NCBI GenBank assembly: GCA_947247005.1
Contig: OX365950.1
Location: 10,800,720 to 10,864,719 of the forward strand
Direction: 5' to 3'
DNA from: Spisula solida
Lineage: Eukaryota; Mollusca; Bivalvia; Venerida; Mactridae
DNA: 64,000 bases
Both the position numbers and the translations under genes were made by a program. Of the stretch, positions 44,206 through 56,352 are shown in pieces; within the stretch, counting starts at the first letter, position 1, and every line of letters starts with the position of its first letter. The notes under the pieces are model-generated. The model ran no database searches and was not told the DNA's origin. It saw only the letters and a list, made by a program, of their open reading frames with translations.

Positions 44206-45615
44206 TATCTCAAACTTTTTTATTTTTTATTCTTTTTGCATGAAATTTTGTGTACATGGTATTGACTATCAAAGGACTGGATAAAAAAAGTTTTTTCTTC
44301 AAAATAAATGCAGCGGTTCATTGGACCATGAAAGATCAAAAACCGTAAAATGGCCGTGAAATTGACGCGTATTTGCAAAATATTTTGATGTATGGTAAAT
44401 TTGAATTTTAGATTTATTGTCAAATTAGAAAAACACAAAATAATTCGATTTTTCAAACAACAACATGGTGTTTTTTTACTTTTAAAATTATTTTTTATTG
44501 TTATGGTCAAGGGGAGTTAACCATGTTCCAAATTGCATTTTTTATCAGAAGTTTATATTTTTAAACCTAAATTGTGCTTGTTCCTATCATTGTTTTCTTT
44601 ATTACTGTGTCTGTGATAGAAACATAGACTTGAAACTGTACTGTATCAGCGCAGCGGGGCCATACGTGCATTAGCAACCTGACAATCGCCCGATGAACAC
44701 AAGGCATTATTGTGTTTTTTTATATTCTGCTGTTGTCATCATTAGTTTATTCTGTTCGTGACAATTTAAATCTGATGTTAAAAACATCGATTGTATTGTA
44801 ACTCTACATATCCAATCTACATATGTTGAAATTTTCAGCACGATCATGCACGCCTTGACCGAGCTATGGGCAAATAAACAAGTGTGTACTTATAAGTTTT
44901 GCCGAGTGTAGATCTACATGATTAAGACCCGAATCAAACACAATAGATGAATAAGTTTCAGTTAACGCCATATAATACAAAACGTACACTTGTTAATTCG
45001 ACCATTATGGTCCATGTTCACATATAACGATTGATGGTCATTACCATTCCTAATACATTTTGTATATATGAAAACGAGAAAAATGAAAAATATTACCAAA
45101 GCTAGTAATTCATTTATTTATGATCAATTATCGTTTCATATACGTATTTATAGTTGTACATTTAGAGTTGACAGAGTACTTTTATTCAATTGAAGTAGCT
45201 ACATTCAAACCTGCTATGAGACAGACATTGGCTCGGGTGCATAATGTGTTTTTGTAAACTTTCTTCACTTCTGCAAAAACTTGTTTAACAGGTTTTGCCA
45301 TTTTCCAAAAATACTGCAAAATGTGCGCGTTACGATCATTTCTATTGACATAATGTAATACAATATCTGTGTTCTTTGTATTGATCAAACCATAGAAACC
45401 AGCCGTTATTGATCGTCATGATTTACATTTTCTAAAAATCTACCTGAACGAGTTAAGGTCATGCACAGGCGCATAGGAACGGTGAAATCATTTGACTCTT
45501 TGAAATGGTCTAGAGTTACCCGGCAACTACGCGTGCGAGTAATTTGAGTTATTTCGGCTTCTTAATTGGTACAGTTTAGGAATAAACACCGATAAACAGT
45601 TAAATAAGCGGGAAT

Positions 45616-45667
45616 ATGATGGATGCTAGAAATTTAATGACCTTCTTCGTCAGCATGTGTTTTTTCG
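45616..45667 (+). CDS. Shisa-like gene coding exon 1 (signal peptide)
   Basis: MMDARNLMTFFVSMCFF followed by one base and donor GTGAGA. Phase 1 joins to exon 2 as valine. The 5.3-kb gap to exon 2 makes this join an inference. Confidence 0.6.
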
Positions 45668-48600
45668 GTGAGAAATATTGTTTTTGTCTTTTTTCTGCTT
45701 CCGTTTGTTTGTTGTCGTTCATTGCTGTTCAAAGTCTAGCTATGTTTGCTTCGTGTGTTTCGTTTTTGTCTAGCTATCATCATATTTGCGGCGTAGCTCT
45801 GTAGCCATCTAATGACGTGTGGCTTATCAAAATCCGTACTTGATGTGGTTAAAATTATTATTACAATAAATATTAACTAAAACTGTTGTGTATCCCGTTA
45901 CTTAGCAACAGCGCGGTATCAATTAACGTAAATATTTTATAATTATGATGACATAATTTTTCTTTTTAAATTTATAAAGACCATTGTTAAAATATATTCT
46001 ATCAAAGCAAATACGTTTTTTTATTATTTATTATACATGTATGATTTAGCGTGTAAGATGCCGAAGTATAGCTCTGGAACGTCGTAGTAAGAAAAAAATG
46101 CACTAATTAGTCATTAAAGAGAATAATGTCAGGCTTTCTGAATATTATGTACATTCATGTTCGGAGGTCACCCGATTAGCTCAATGGAACAGAAAGGACA
46201 AACACCGGAAGTGTTCCTAAGTTGGGTGTGTGATTATCTGTCACAGTCTATCAAGACATTAGAGAGGTTGCAGAAGTCTACGTATAAGGTCGGTTTCCTT
46301 GTCTCCGCTCCGCTTTCCGCGTCCGCAAGCGTCGTCCGCATAACATGTCTGCAAAAAATCGCTCGGTGAGCGATATTTAAAGTATGAGGACACATTTCAC
46401 GGATAACACACCAATATGATTGGTAAACTTTGTCTTAATATGGAGTCGCATTAATTTCAAGGAGGTTTAATTTTTAGGTTATACTATTATGAAAGGATGG
46501 TACTGTTAATTGCATTCTCCAGATCGACCTGCCTTGAGCAATAACTTCATTTTAGCTACTTTATTATTTGGTGAAGGCGGACAAAGAGTGACCAATGTGT
46601 ACAGCCACAAAGCTCCAAATATACTAACAAACTAGATGACTGATTAAGATAAATTTAATGTTAAGTTTGGCAATGTTTGGCCACGGCTTACAAATTCGGG
46701 CTGCCGACAATACAAAGGGCTAGCCCTAACAACAACAACAATAACTTCAATAAATCAAGATGTTCACAATGAACATATAGAATTAGTATTTTAGCCAACT
46801 CTGTGGGAACAGGTGTTGGGCTCATCTTATTTTATCATTACATGTATATATAATAAATGGATTATTACCAAGCGTTACAAACAACTAATACAAAATGTGC
46901 ATTTAAAACATGTTATCACAATTAATGTCAAAATGGGTTTGAGACCCCACAAAAACATGCCGTGACGAAAGTTAGATAGTCAATAACAATCTGGGTTTTA
47001 GACCCCACACAATATTTATAATTAATGATCCGTGACGAAGGATTCTACGACGAAGATCTACAACGGTCATACAAGTACCTCAGCAGAGTATTTTTTTTCA
47101 ATAACAACAAAGTAAATAAATGATATATCAATAAAACGTGCACGTGTGAAATTCGCCAGAATGAACACATGTACTCTATCAGTTAAAAAGGGTGCGGAGG
47201 GTGGGTATTAAAGAAATAAAAGACCAGTCTCTCATTTTTATTTTAAGAAAGGAAAGCGGTGCGCATGCAACTTACGCAATGTGAAAATCACTAAAGGTTA
47301 AAACCCTTAAATGTTTAGGTTCAAGACAATAAATGTTTGGCCGCCTCAAAATAAAATCACCTATCCTGAAGTGATAGCTGTCATTATTTTGTTTCAGGAG
47401 TAACTCTTTACTATTAATTGTACTGCTTATACTTAGCAACCTATGAACGTATATTCAACACCAACTTTTGTGCTTCAAAGATTTCAAAACTGATATATAC
47501 CATAAGACGTTGTAATGTAGCTAAGCTCATTATTTGTCCAGTAGGAAAACATTTTCAAAAAGGTCAGTCGGCGGATAAACGTAATAGGGTATCCGTGTCC
47601 GTATGCGGATCACGGAAGGGGAACACGGAAGCATAACACGGAAGCAAACCATGGACGTGTACACATGGAATACCGGTCCAACGCGGTTGACTAACAGTTG
47701 AGCATTGTGTGTAGTTCATGCATGAAACTATGGCGTACGGTTATGCTGCGTTTACAGTCAGCCACGATGCCCATGATGTCCGCGATTTGACAATATCGTG
47801 GAGCTCCACGATTAATTGCATCAAATTTCATTTTACTACGCTGTCCTACGCTTTGTTACGTTGTGATACTACTGGTTGCGCTTTCTTACGATACTGACAC
47901 GATTCATGTCAAGATCTGCCACGAATTACATCACGTTCTTTTACGTTCTCTTACGACAGCCACGATATGCTATCACGTTTTATTACGTCTTATTACGTTC
48001 TGTTAAGATCTCTTACGCTCTTCAAGTTATGCTGAGCTCTTATACGATTAATGTCCACGACTTGACAAGATGGCCACGTTTTGAGTACGATTGAATGTAT
48101 AAATACCCATTCTCTAGATGTTCCAAAAAGGAACAAGCTATGCATTCAAGAGATGAAGATGTCGATTTCGCAATAGTGTTCATGCATAGCTAATTTTCAA
48201 CAGTGGCAACAAGGTATGGAGCGGGGAAGACTACAGGAGAAGAAGAAATAGATGGCTTAGAAGTTGAAGTTAGAACCTATTGTTAAGACCATGGTTGTGT
48301 GTAAATAGAAATAACATACTGGTTCAATATTTCCAACAAATAATTCATTGATGATGTTAGCTCCTTCGTCAAATAATATGATGATACGTATATTTGATGA
48401 TATTCTGAAAAGAGTATTACCAAACATAGAGAAAATATACCAAATGAGAGCCCCTATCACGAAGATTGAAGCTGAAACTCATCCTCAAATATCCTATCAC
48501 TTAAGATAAAACTTATACTATACTATGGCTTCATATACAGTAGTTTCTTCTATGTTGTTCAAGGTGATCGTAAGGCAGTTGATAAAACGCATGAAGGTGA

Positions 48601-51600
48601 TATTTTCTCTTGTCGTGTCGTCTTTGTAGCATAAAAACTGACTGTAGACAAATTCAATAAGCGATGTAATGTATCACATGCTAAAGGAGTTTTTCAATGG
48701 ATAACATAATTTCTTCCCAAAAGCCGGCACACAGGTAGCTCGAGGGATTGTCCATGTCCCACTACGGTACTGGTAAATGCTTGAACTTGGTGACATTTGT
48801 CATATGTCAGATGAACAAACTGTATCCATTATGTTTGCATGGTGCAACTGCAAATATTCTTGGTCCGGGTGTTCATGTTTGTTGTCCATTCTGTGCTATT
48901 CATAGATGGAAAGGTTGCCTTTCAGGGACCCTTTGATATCATCTGCTTGATTCATTGAAGGGGGTTTCTATCCTCAGTCACCTGACTTTTTCCGAGTGGT
49001 AGTCCGATATGGCAGTTCCTCTTGTGGAGATCGTCTTTTCATTGGCTGTGTGAACCTACGGTAATTGGTGTTAGTAGGAAGATTAGACAATCTGATCATT
49101 CCTAGCAGATTATTTCCTTCGTTTTTTGGCTGGTATTTTTAGGGTGTCGAAAACGCGACGAATCGTCAAAGCGCGGCTCCACAACGCTTGAAATGCATCG
49201 GAACTTACCAAGACTTAGGAGAGCGCCACAAAATGTGGGAGCAAATCTGAATGATCGTTCAAGAACGTACCGCATCGTGATTAAAGTACTGATACTACCC
49301 TATATATCTTGACGAAAAGTAGAATAAAGTGATAGAGCGTTTAGGAATCGTAATGCAATTTAGCGCGTCGTGTTTCAAGTCCAACAAGATCCCTTACGAT
49401 GGAGCATCACGATCTGACACGCTGCGTAAAGGTCTGATAAGCTTTAATGCGCTCCACTACGCTTAGCACGTTCCACCACGTTCCGTCACGCTCTCTCAAG
49501 ATCAAAGTTGAATCGGGACAATCGTGGTCAAATTTTTGACAGTCAAAAATTTTGACACGATGATCATCGTGATTCCACCAAGTTCCCCCACGATCATCAC
49601 GATTGGATTCCACGGTCTCCGACGATCCCCCACGCTCACCACGATACTTTCCAATCGTGGTCATCGTGGCCATCGTGGCTGACTGTAAACGCAGCATTAG
49701 GGTCAAAACTCGTATTAAGTAGGTCCATACGTAACGGGCGTGAGACAAACGAAATTGATTGGTGCATTCATGTCACACATGTATATGCGTATGCACAGGG
49801 AACACTATATTTAATTGTGTAAGTTAACTAAAAAAATATTTTTCCAGTGAACTTCTGGTAGAAGTTAACTCAGATATTTACTCAGAAGTTAACTAAAAAA
49901 TTATTTTAAGCTGGTGAAGAATATATTTTATCGACAGAAAAACCTAGTCGATTACGCCTACTGAAATATGTCTCAGGCAGCATTAAACTATAATGCACCG
50001 TTTGGATTTCGTGTACATGTATTTTGTCATTATGGATAAATCAATAGCGAGTTTTATTTTACAGCTATATTTGTTGTAGATAGTTATCAACGTGAACTGT
50101 TTGCACAATGAAATTTATTGTACATACGATTATAAAGAAATATAATGCCTACATTTGCAAAGATTTAAAAATAATTCATATTTGAATCATGTTTTGTACT
50201 TTTATGGTTTGCAAATAATCGTATTCAACTTCTACTTTTGCATATACATACGTACCCTTACTGTCATCTACGTAGACTATGCCTACATTGTAAATAATAA
50301 ATACTTCAAATTTTGTATCAGGAAGTCAGTGAAACAATAAGAAGCCTTGCTGTTTGAAAATACCTACTGTGATTCGTAAAATTGGGCACATGTACAACTT
50401 TTATTACAAGAGTGTTTAGCTTGTATTAAAAAGAATATTATAATTATAGGGTAGCAGCACACTTAGCCCACAGTTTTACCTTTAAACCAATGTGTGCATT
50501 AAATATCGTTAACGCACAGCAAAGGGAAAATTACACAATAGCACTTTCAATAGGCCAGATACGTACCTTAAATCACTCGTGCTAGGAATCAGAACTCGTG
50601 ACCGTGCTTTATTCTGTGACAAAACATAGGCACATATTCATTATTTCTTAATTAACCATCAGCTATCTAGAGACGACTTATCCCTAGTATTCACCAGCCG
50701 TAAAGGTATGTATTTTTGACGAGTCAATTGTAACTCCACAGTACCAATCTTGTAGGCAAGGCTGAAAAGATATGTATTGTTTGGTATTTTAAAGCTGTAT
50801 GGGTTACAGGTAAGAACATAGCTTGTACAATTCCAGGACTGGTCGTCCCAATGTCGGATCATAGGACATGGTTAGACAATATCTGTGAACTATTGTTTAA
50901 CCAAGCAAAACAACCTATATATGAATATTTGTCTTCTTATGCATTGCTTGTTACCACCCATATTAATGTCTTATTTCTTCCTATACTTTCAGTAGATTAT
51001 ACAATGGCTGGAGAATGTTGTAAAGCTTATTATGACCTGACATTTGATTATCATGATACCAAATGGTGTGATGACTATTGTTGTGGAACCTCTGCTCTAG
51101 GACTGTTGGATTGCTGTAGTAATGCACTTCTGATCGCTCCATCTGATGACAGGATTGGCTTCTGTACAGATTATTTCCGCCAGAACATGTGCGTGATCAA
51201 CTTCATAATTTATTGGCTCGACCAACTGATCGTGACAGGTGATCGTGACTGTTCGATCGGCTGAACATGACCGACTGGTCGTGACCAACTCATCGTGCCA
51301 GACTAATCGTGATTAATGTCCGATGGACTAATCGTGACCGACCCACTAGCCTTTCCTGACTGTTCGTGTCAACTGAACAGTCACCGATTGACCTTGACCT
51401 CGGAATGAGTTGCTGTCTTTTACCTTATTTTAATTTGTGTTCGGATTTTGCGGCTTGACGTTTTAAATGTTGAATTAATATATTAATGGTATAATGCTGA
51501 ACATTGCATTATCATCTGAATGATCTTATAATTATCGACAAATTCTGAAAGAAATTCTGATATAAATATCAAATTATTAATACAATCATGTAAATACCAA

Positions 51601-54262
51601 ATAATTACACCATTTATGGCTTTTGGTTCGGGGTCCAAAAACTTCATTGAATTTCAAACAAAATGTTATACAACAAACTTTCAAACATTGATATGCAGAC
51701 GATTAACTTCTCGGACCATTGTTCAGAAAATAGTGTATGTATATATGTTTTCAGATGGGCTCCAATTGTGATAGGTCTTGGTGGTTTAGGCATGTTTATT
51801 TGCTGTATTGTATGCTGTGTTGGCTGTTGTAGCGGAGGCAAGAAAGGAGGAACAGTTGTTAACCAAGCCCCACAACAACCAGCTACTAGTAAGTATGATT
51901 TACAAGATCTGAAACTTCTCGGACTTTCAGCGGTTTGTTTTCTCATTCAATTATGTGTTGGGCATTGTGCCATGTAATTGTGGTATGTGATGTGTTTATG
52001 GGTTCTGCGCTCGGTTGGTTAGGTTATGTGCTGCCTTCCCTGTCCGATTTTCTATTATCTTTCTTAAAGCAAGATGTGAATCTTCACCGACTGTGGTAAA
52101 TAAGTTAAAGCGTCGGCTTAACAATGATTGATGGTTTGATTCCAGGGCGCGATTTAATTCAGTTGTTAAATGGTGTCGGTATGACATCATTGCATTTGTT
52201 GGGTGTAATATTCTTGAAGTCATCGATATATACGAGTAACTCTATATTGTTAGCAATATGGAAACACTACACCAAGCCACTTTTCTAATTGGTCACTTTT
52301 CAAACCCGAAATACTTTTAACTGTGACCTTATATGTTATGATATTTTGCAAATATCAGTTTTATGTGATTGACTTAACAAACAATTTATTAAAAAATCAG
52401 GTGTCAAAGTGTGCATGGTCAGCCATGCGATCAATTTTGCATTTTTGCCAGGTGCTACAAGAAGAATGCAATGTTTTCATCAAAATCTATAAAAAAAGTA
52501 TACAATGCCGACTCTTCATATTGAAAACCACGAAACATCGTAGTATTGACTATCGAAGAATGTGCAGGTGCAATTAAAATGTAACATGTATGCCAGTTTT
52601 GAGATAAACACGGACGTTGTTTGTTTGAAATGATAATTTTAAGTAAACTTAAATTTTAAAATTACTCAGAATGTACATTTGCATTATTCATTTTCTGTGG
52701 CATTTGTGTAAAAATGTTGTGCATGTTAATTTTGCTTGCTTTCAGTTTGTGTTAACCTATTATTATTATCAATCAATACATAACTCGTCCACATGTGTAA
52801 CAAGAAATGAGCTTATTTGTTACATTACAACAGTTCGCGCACGCTCTTCGATTATCAATACCACGAAGTTTCACGGTTTTCATTATGGAGAGTCGACACA
52901 GTACACGTTTTAATATATTTTGATGAAAAATGCATTATTCATGCTATACGTGTCGAAAATGCAAAATCTATCGCATGACTGACCATGTATACTTTGGTTT
53001 AGAAATATATATACGAGGGGTGTTCAAATTGGAATGCATCTTAGCCCTTAAAGGTTATCCTTGATGATAATAAATCGCAGTTTAAAAATGGATTACCCGA
53101 CTCCAACTTCGCATGTGGTAGGAACTTGATATATAAAAAATGGCGGATTTCCTACTAGCACCCATGGTGCGTGTTGCAATACAATATTGTGCCTATATTT
53201 GGTTATGACTCGGCCACATTGGTTAGAAAATTAACCCACGTCTTGTTGATGGCCGACTGTTGTATTTGCAAACGATCGACCTTTGTATTTAGGAAGTGGT
53301 TTCAACTATATTTTGGACAGTGTACAACAGTATATGTATCCCAAAGCAGATAGGGGTATCCAAACTGAACTTATCTCCTCCATGTTTTGTCATACGCTTG
53401 AGGATTGCATGGATAACTCCTAATAATATACCAACACATTGAGCTACGTTCCTTATTGTAAATATTTTAACAGTACCCAAACCATTTTTGTGAATATTGT
53501 AGTATTTGGATGGCGTGCATGTGATGCATTTCCACATGAAATTACACCACTTTTGAAATTCTTAAACTATCAAGTAGTTGATGAAAAATACACTGCATTA
53601 CCCCTATTTTACCGTACAAGTTAAGTCTAATATGGTATTTGATCCCGAATTAAGAATTCAATTATTCTTAATATAGATATGAACTATTTGGTCAGCGAAA
53701 AGTCATTTTAGCATTAGTATATATGAGTAGACAGTGTTAATTGACCTACAGTTACAGATAGACGGACCGAATTTACAATGTGACGTATCACTTTAAAGCA
53801 TATGCAAGCATATTTGCTACACAGCCCACTATTGTTTAAAAACAATTTGTACAAGGAAGATAAAGCCCAACATGCATTCCAATGTGAACAGCCCTTGTAC
53901 GTTACAGTTATACACGTATGTATGTGTAGTGTATACATTTAGTCATGTCTATCAAAACTACAATGTCAGTTTTGTCATTCATCACGTTAGCAACGACGTT
54001 TAAAACGTATTGGTCAGTATTTTCAAATCGTCTCATGTATGTTTCAGATGTTATTATGATGACGCCGGGAGGTCAGTACGGTCAACAACCACAACCAGTA
54101 GGACATCAACCCTATGGTACATATCCTGGTCCAGCATTCCCTCCTCAGTATCAAGGAGTTCCAGCACCGGGTATGCCAGGCCCGAACCCAGGTATCGCCA
54201 ACGCTAATCAACCTGACACTGCAACTAAACATCCGTTTGAAATGAATGAACCAACGAATTGA
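45616..54262 (+). CDS. Shisa-like cysteine-rich type I membrane protein (four coding exons)
   Basis: Coding exons 45616-45667, 50993-51188, 51755-51888, 54048-54262; joined 597 nt, 198 aa plus TGA. Layout: signal peptide on exon 1 (residues about 1-17, LMTFFVSMCFF core); short Cys-rich extracellular domain (GECCKAYYDLTFDYHDTKWC, then DDYCCG and LLDCC) resembling the Shisa pattern; a transmembrane segment at about 84-108 rich in Gly and Cys (IGLGGLGMFICCIVCCVGCC); a Pro/Gly/Gln/Tyr-rich cytosolic tail with a PPQY motif (159-162), a WW-domain ligand as in Shisa proteins. Length matches Shisa-4/5 types. Shisa proteins act as membrane or ER adaptors in trafficking of receptors; the partner here is unknown. 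Exon 1 was joined because it gives a signal peptide in phase. The exon 2 donor (AACAT/GTGCGT) is weak. Alternative: a CYYR1-like protein. Confidence 0.75.
45668..50992 (+). other. Shisa-like gene intron 1
   Basis: 5.3 kb. It contains the long-inverted-repeat element 47744-49696 and, near 46930-47045, two diverged copies of an AATCTGGGTTT.AGACCCCACA..CCGTGACGAA motif. The short open frames at 46157-46369, 47418-47636 and 50155-50340 have no motif. Confidence 0.6.
47744..49696. mobile_element. TTA-flanked long-inverted-repeat element, 1953 bp
   Basis: Termini TTA/TGCTGCGTTTACAGTCAGCC and GGCTGACTGTAAACGCAGCA/TTA; the inversion continues through ACGATG. A 3-bp TTA duplication fits PIF/Harbinger-type elements. 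Arms of roughly 300 bp are made of short degenerate words (TTACGTTC, TTACGCTC, CCACGATC), the left arm rich in (T/C)TACG and the right arm in CCACG. The central 1.2 kb has short open frames on both strands but no transposase motif I can recognise. Confidence 0.75.
50993..51188 (+). CDS. Shisa-like gene coding exon 2 (Cys-rich domain)
   Basis: After acceptor TATACTTTCAG. Encodes DYTMAGECCKAYYD..CDDYCCG..LDCC..FCTDYFRQN. The in-frame ATG at 51004 could be taken for the start, but it leaves the protein without a signal peptide. The donor is inferred from phase and the loss of similarity beyond it. Confidence 0.75.
51215..51400. repeat. degenerate short tandem repeat
   Basis: Variants of GACTGATCGTGACC / GACTAATCGTGA, spaced about 17-25 bp, about ten copies, beginning about 30 bp after the exon 2 donor. 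Reading through from exon 2 stops after 25 codons inside this repeat. Confidence 0.6.
51755..51888 (+). CDS. Shisa-like gene coding exon 3 (transmembrane)
   Basis: After TATGTTTTCAG, ending ACTA/GTAAGT. Encodes the single membrane segment with CCIVCCVGCC, followed by SGGKKGG, a basic stop-transfer, consistent with the tail facing the cytosol. Confidence 0.85.
52001..52080 (-). repeat. interspersed repeat, copy 3 of 3
   Basis: Reverse complement of the 3428-3515 type: TCTGCGCTCGGTTGGTTAGG, then GTGCTGCCTTCCCTGTCCGA. Confidence 0.55.
53014..53897 (-). mobile_element. mariner-family transposon, shortened relic, 884 bp (copy 2)
   Basis: Termini TA/CGAGGGGTGTTCAAATTGGA and TTCCAATGTGAACAGCCCTTG/TA, the same family as 26976-28520. 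The minus strand keeps part of the N-terminal transposase (RNVAQCVGILLGVIHAILKR, then SLDTPICFGIHILLYTVQNI), aligned to the same block in copy 1, while the catalytic half is missing. Internally deleted and inactive. Confidence 0.75.
54048..54262 (+). CDS. Shisa-like gene coding exon 4 (cytosolic tail)
   Basis: After TATGTTTCAG; encodes MMTPGGQYGQQPQPVGHQPY then GPAFPPQYQGVP and ends KHPFEMNEPTN, TGA. The PPxY motif is intact. Confidence 0.85.
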
Positions 54263-56352
54263 GTTCGGTGAAGTTTTCGTTTTAGGTTTCTATTTTTTAA
54301 TGCCTTAATGTGATATTTTTAATCTCAGCTAACACTTTCACTATACCCGACGTAGTGTGTTTCGATTATACTTTGTGCCGATGTCGGAATAATGTTAGTA
54401 GTAGCCTATAATTAATATTTAGTATTCATTTAATAACTGGTATAGGTCGTTTGCAGCGAAAAAAATCGTCTAAATTTTAAATTTCTGTAAATATATTCAT
54501 CAGATGTTGATAAAAATTTACATAGAGCCATAATTACATTCTACCTACTCCCATTTCAAATTTCATAATTTTCAATTCATTATTTAGACAAGTTTATTCT
54601 TTATTGTATATTGATATTACATGCATTTGAACACTTTAACGCTGGGAGGTAATCTGGTATTCCATTGATGTTTTACTGTCATTTATTTAACTGTTATAAT
54701 CCGTGATCAGCGAGATTGACATTGCTGTGATGAAAGCGAAATTTATGAGGCCCGTATAAGTCGATTTGTTTAGGTATGTCGCTTGTGTGTATACAGATAA
54801 TGTATAATAATATCACGAAAAAGCAGTGAAAACCAAAGCCTTATTTACTAAGCCACATAAGTTATGTATATACTCATACATGTACATATATAATAATGTT
54901 AAATTAAGAACTTAAATTAAAAACATTGTAATGTTTATGTGCGCAATGACATGTAGTCTATGACTGAACCAGTCCTAATTATTTGAGTTATATACATCTA
55001 CCCAAACATTTAGTATTTCTCTAAAATCGACCTTCACACGTTTGAAGAATGCCTAATATTGAGCAGTCAAAATCGTTTAAAGACGCTGTAAAATCCGTGT
55101 TTTTAAAGTTCGAGAAGGAGGCTGCATGACGCAAGCCATTTTTACGTTTAGACCCAAAAATATGATACACACAAACAGTACATATGCACAGATGGGCCTC
55201 GTATATGCTATATTAAATAGGTTACAAACACGTAAATCTACCGTTAGACGTGTCACATGACCATAAAATTGGCTGTTGCGTATATCGAGTCTTCTAACAT
55301 GAAGTTTCATTGTAAACTACAAAAACTTTACATATAACTTATGAACAAAACCTTTTTCACACATGCCCGATGCTGCCTAAATTTAATTGTAAATTAGGTA
55401 GATACATTTCATTCACTCGTGCAAAATCTCATACTTGTTAGTGCAGTAAATAATGAGAAATCTTCATTTTAGACGATTTTGTTCGCCGCAAACGGACTAT
55501 ATGTGAAACTAACAAAATAGCGTGATAGATTAAGTTTAATAGATTGGCGTATATCCTGTTTAGTGTAGTGTACGACTCGTATTTGGTGACTTGTGAGATG
55601 TAGACTAGTTCTGCATTACATTCGTCATGACAGTATTATTTTGTACGTTGTTGTTTTTTTCATTATGGCTTTGTACTACAAACAACAAAAAACAGGTGTT
55701 ATATAAAATGTATTGTTTGCTGTTATATTTTGTCTACTAAAGAACATTTTTAATTGTCCAGGAATGTAATAGTTAGGTAGTTGTGGTAGTAACAGATCCG
55801 AGTTTTTATTTAACTCTTTATAACGTCGTTTATAGGCCGTGTCAGTACGTAGCCGATCTGTACTTTAACACATCACCAAGCAGAATTTAATCTTAACATT
55901 TGATTTAAGGTTGTCAACCTAACAGAACAGAACAGAACATAAGTTTATTAACTAAAGTTAACAACATAAGTGTCAGAGTATTGCTTTATCAAAGCACTTA
56001 CGAAAATCTTAAATTTCAATTCTTTATAATTCTGCAACAGCAGCAGATTGGTGACGGATATGGTTTGTAGGAGATCATTTATTGTAAGTGCTTTGGTAAA
56101 ATACTACCCTTTGACACCGAAAGTCAAACACCTTGCGATGATTTTTATTGTTTAGTCGAATGTAACGTCCCATGCGTTATGTCCAAATGTTCAGGATATA
56201 TAACTACTCTTATTTTAAGTACATTCAGTTATTATTTGTACCGTATACTAGGTTGAAACGTTTGAGATAATTAAACATGTATACACCTAATCTCTCCTTT
56301 ACGTTTTACTTTTACATAACTTTATTTATGGAACACAGCTGTCAGCCTTTCA
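54263..56352. other. intergenic, downstream of the Shisa-like gene
   Basis: AT-rich; the proximal part is probably 3'UTR. An ATTAAA at 54916-54921 is one possible poly(A) signal. A LINE 3'-end-like piece is at 55921-56150. No coding sequence recognised; the 55077-55310 frame lacks motifs. Confidence 0.6.
55921..56150 (-). mobile_element. possible LINE 3' end with (CTGTT)n tail
   Basis: AACAGAACAGAACAGAACATAAGTTTATTAAC on the plus strand is, on the minus strand, an AATAAAC signal followed by a short CTGTT microsatellite, the usual 3' terminus of CR1/L2-type LINEs. The inner limit is not clear. A GCACTTACGAAAA/TAAGTGCTTTGG inverted pair is included. Confidence 0.4.

Larger units (their letters stand above)
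40476..45615. other. intergenic, gene B to Shisa-like gene
   Basis: AT-rich. It contains a candidate poly(A) signal at 41442-41447, the dispersed repeat at 43115-43277 and poly-C/G tracts between 43.55 and 44.21 kb. A short minus-strand frame at 42777-42989 has a plausible internal donor (GGAGGG/GTAAGA) but no partner exon or motif. I see nothing else in 40.5-43.0 or 44.3-45.6 kb. Confidence 0.65.
51889..54047 (+). other. Shisa-like gene intron 3
   Basis: 2.2 kb, GTAAGT...ATGTTTCAG. It holds the third copy of the interspersed repeat (52001-52080, minus) and a shortened mariner (53014-53897). About 52.1-53.0 kb shows nothing recognisable. Confidence 0.8.

Noticed and set aside
51004..51264. 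Start of the Shisa-like protein at the ATG at 51004
   Set aside because: A good acceptor (TATACTTTCAG) directly precedes this ORF and an upstream exon gives an in-phase signal peptide; starting at 51004 would leave a Cys-rich ectodomain without secretion signal.
53439..53624. Overlapping plus-strand frames at 53.2-53.6 kb
   Set aside because: Antisense shadows of the mariner transposase fragment on the minus strand.
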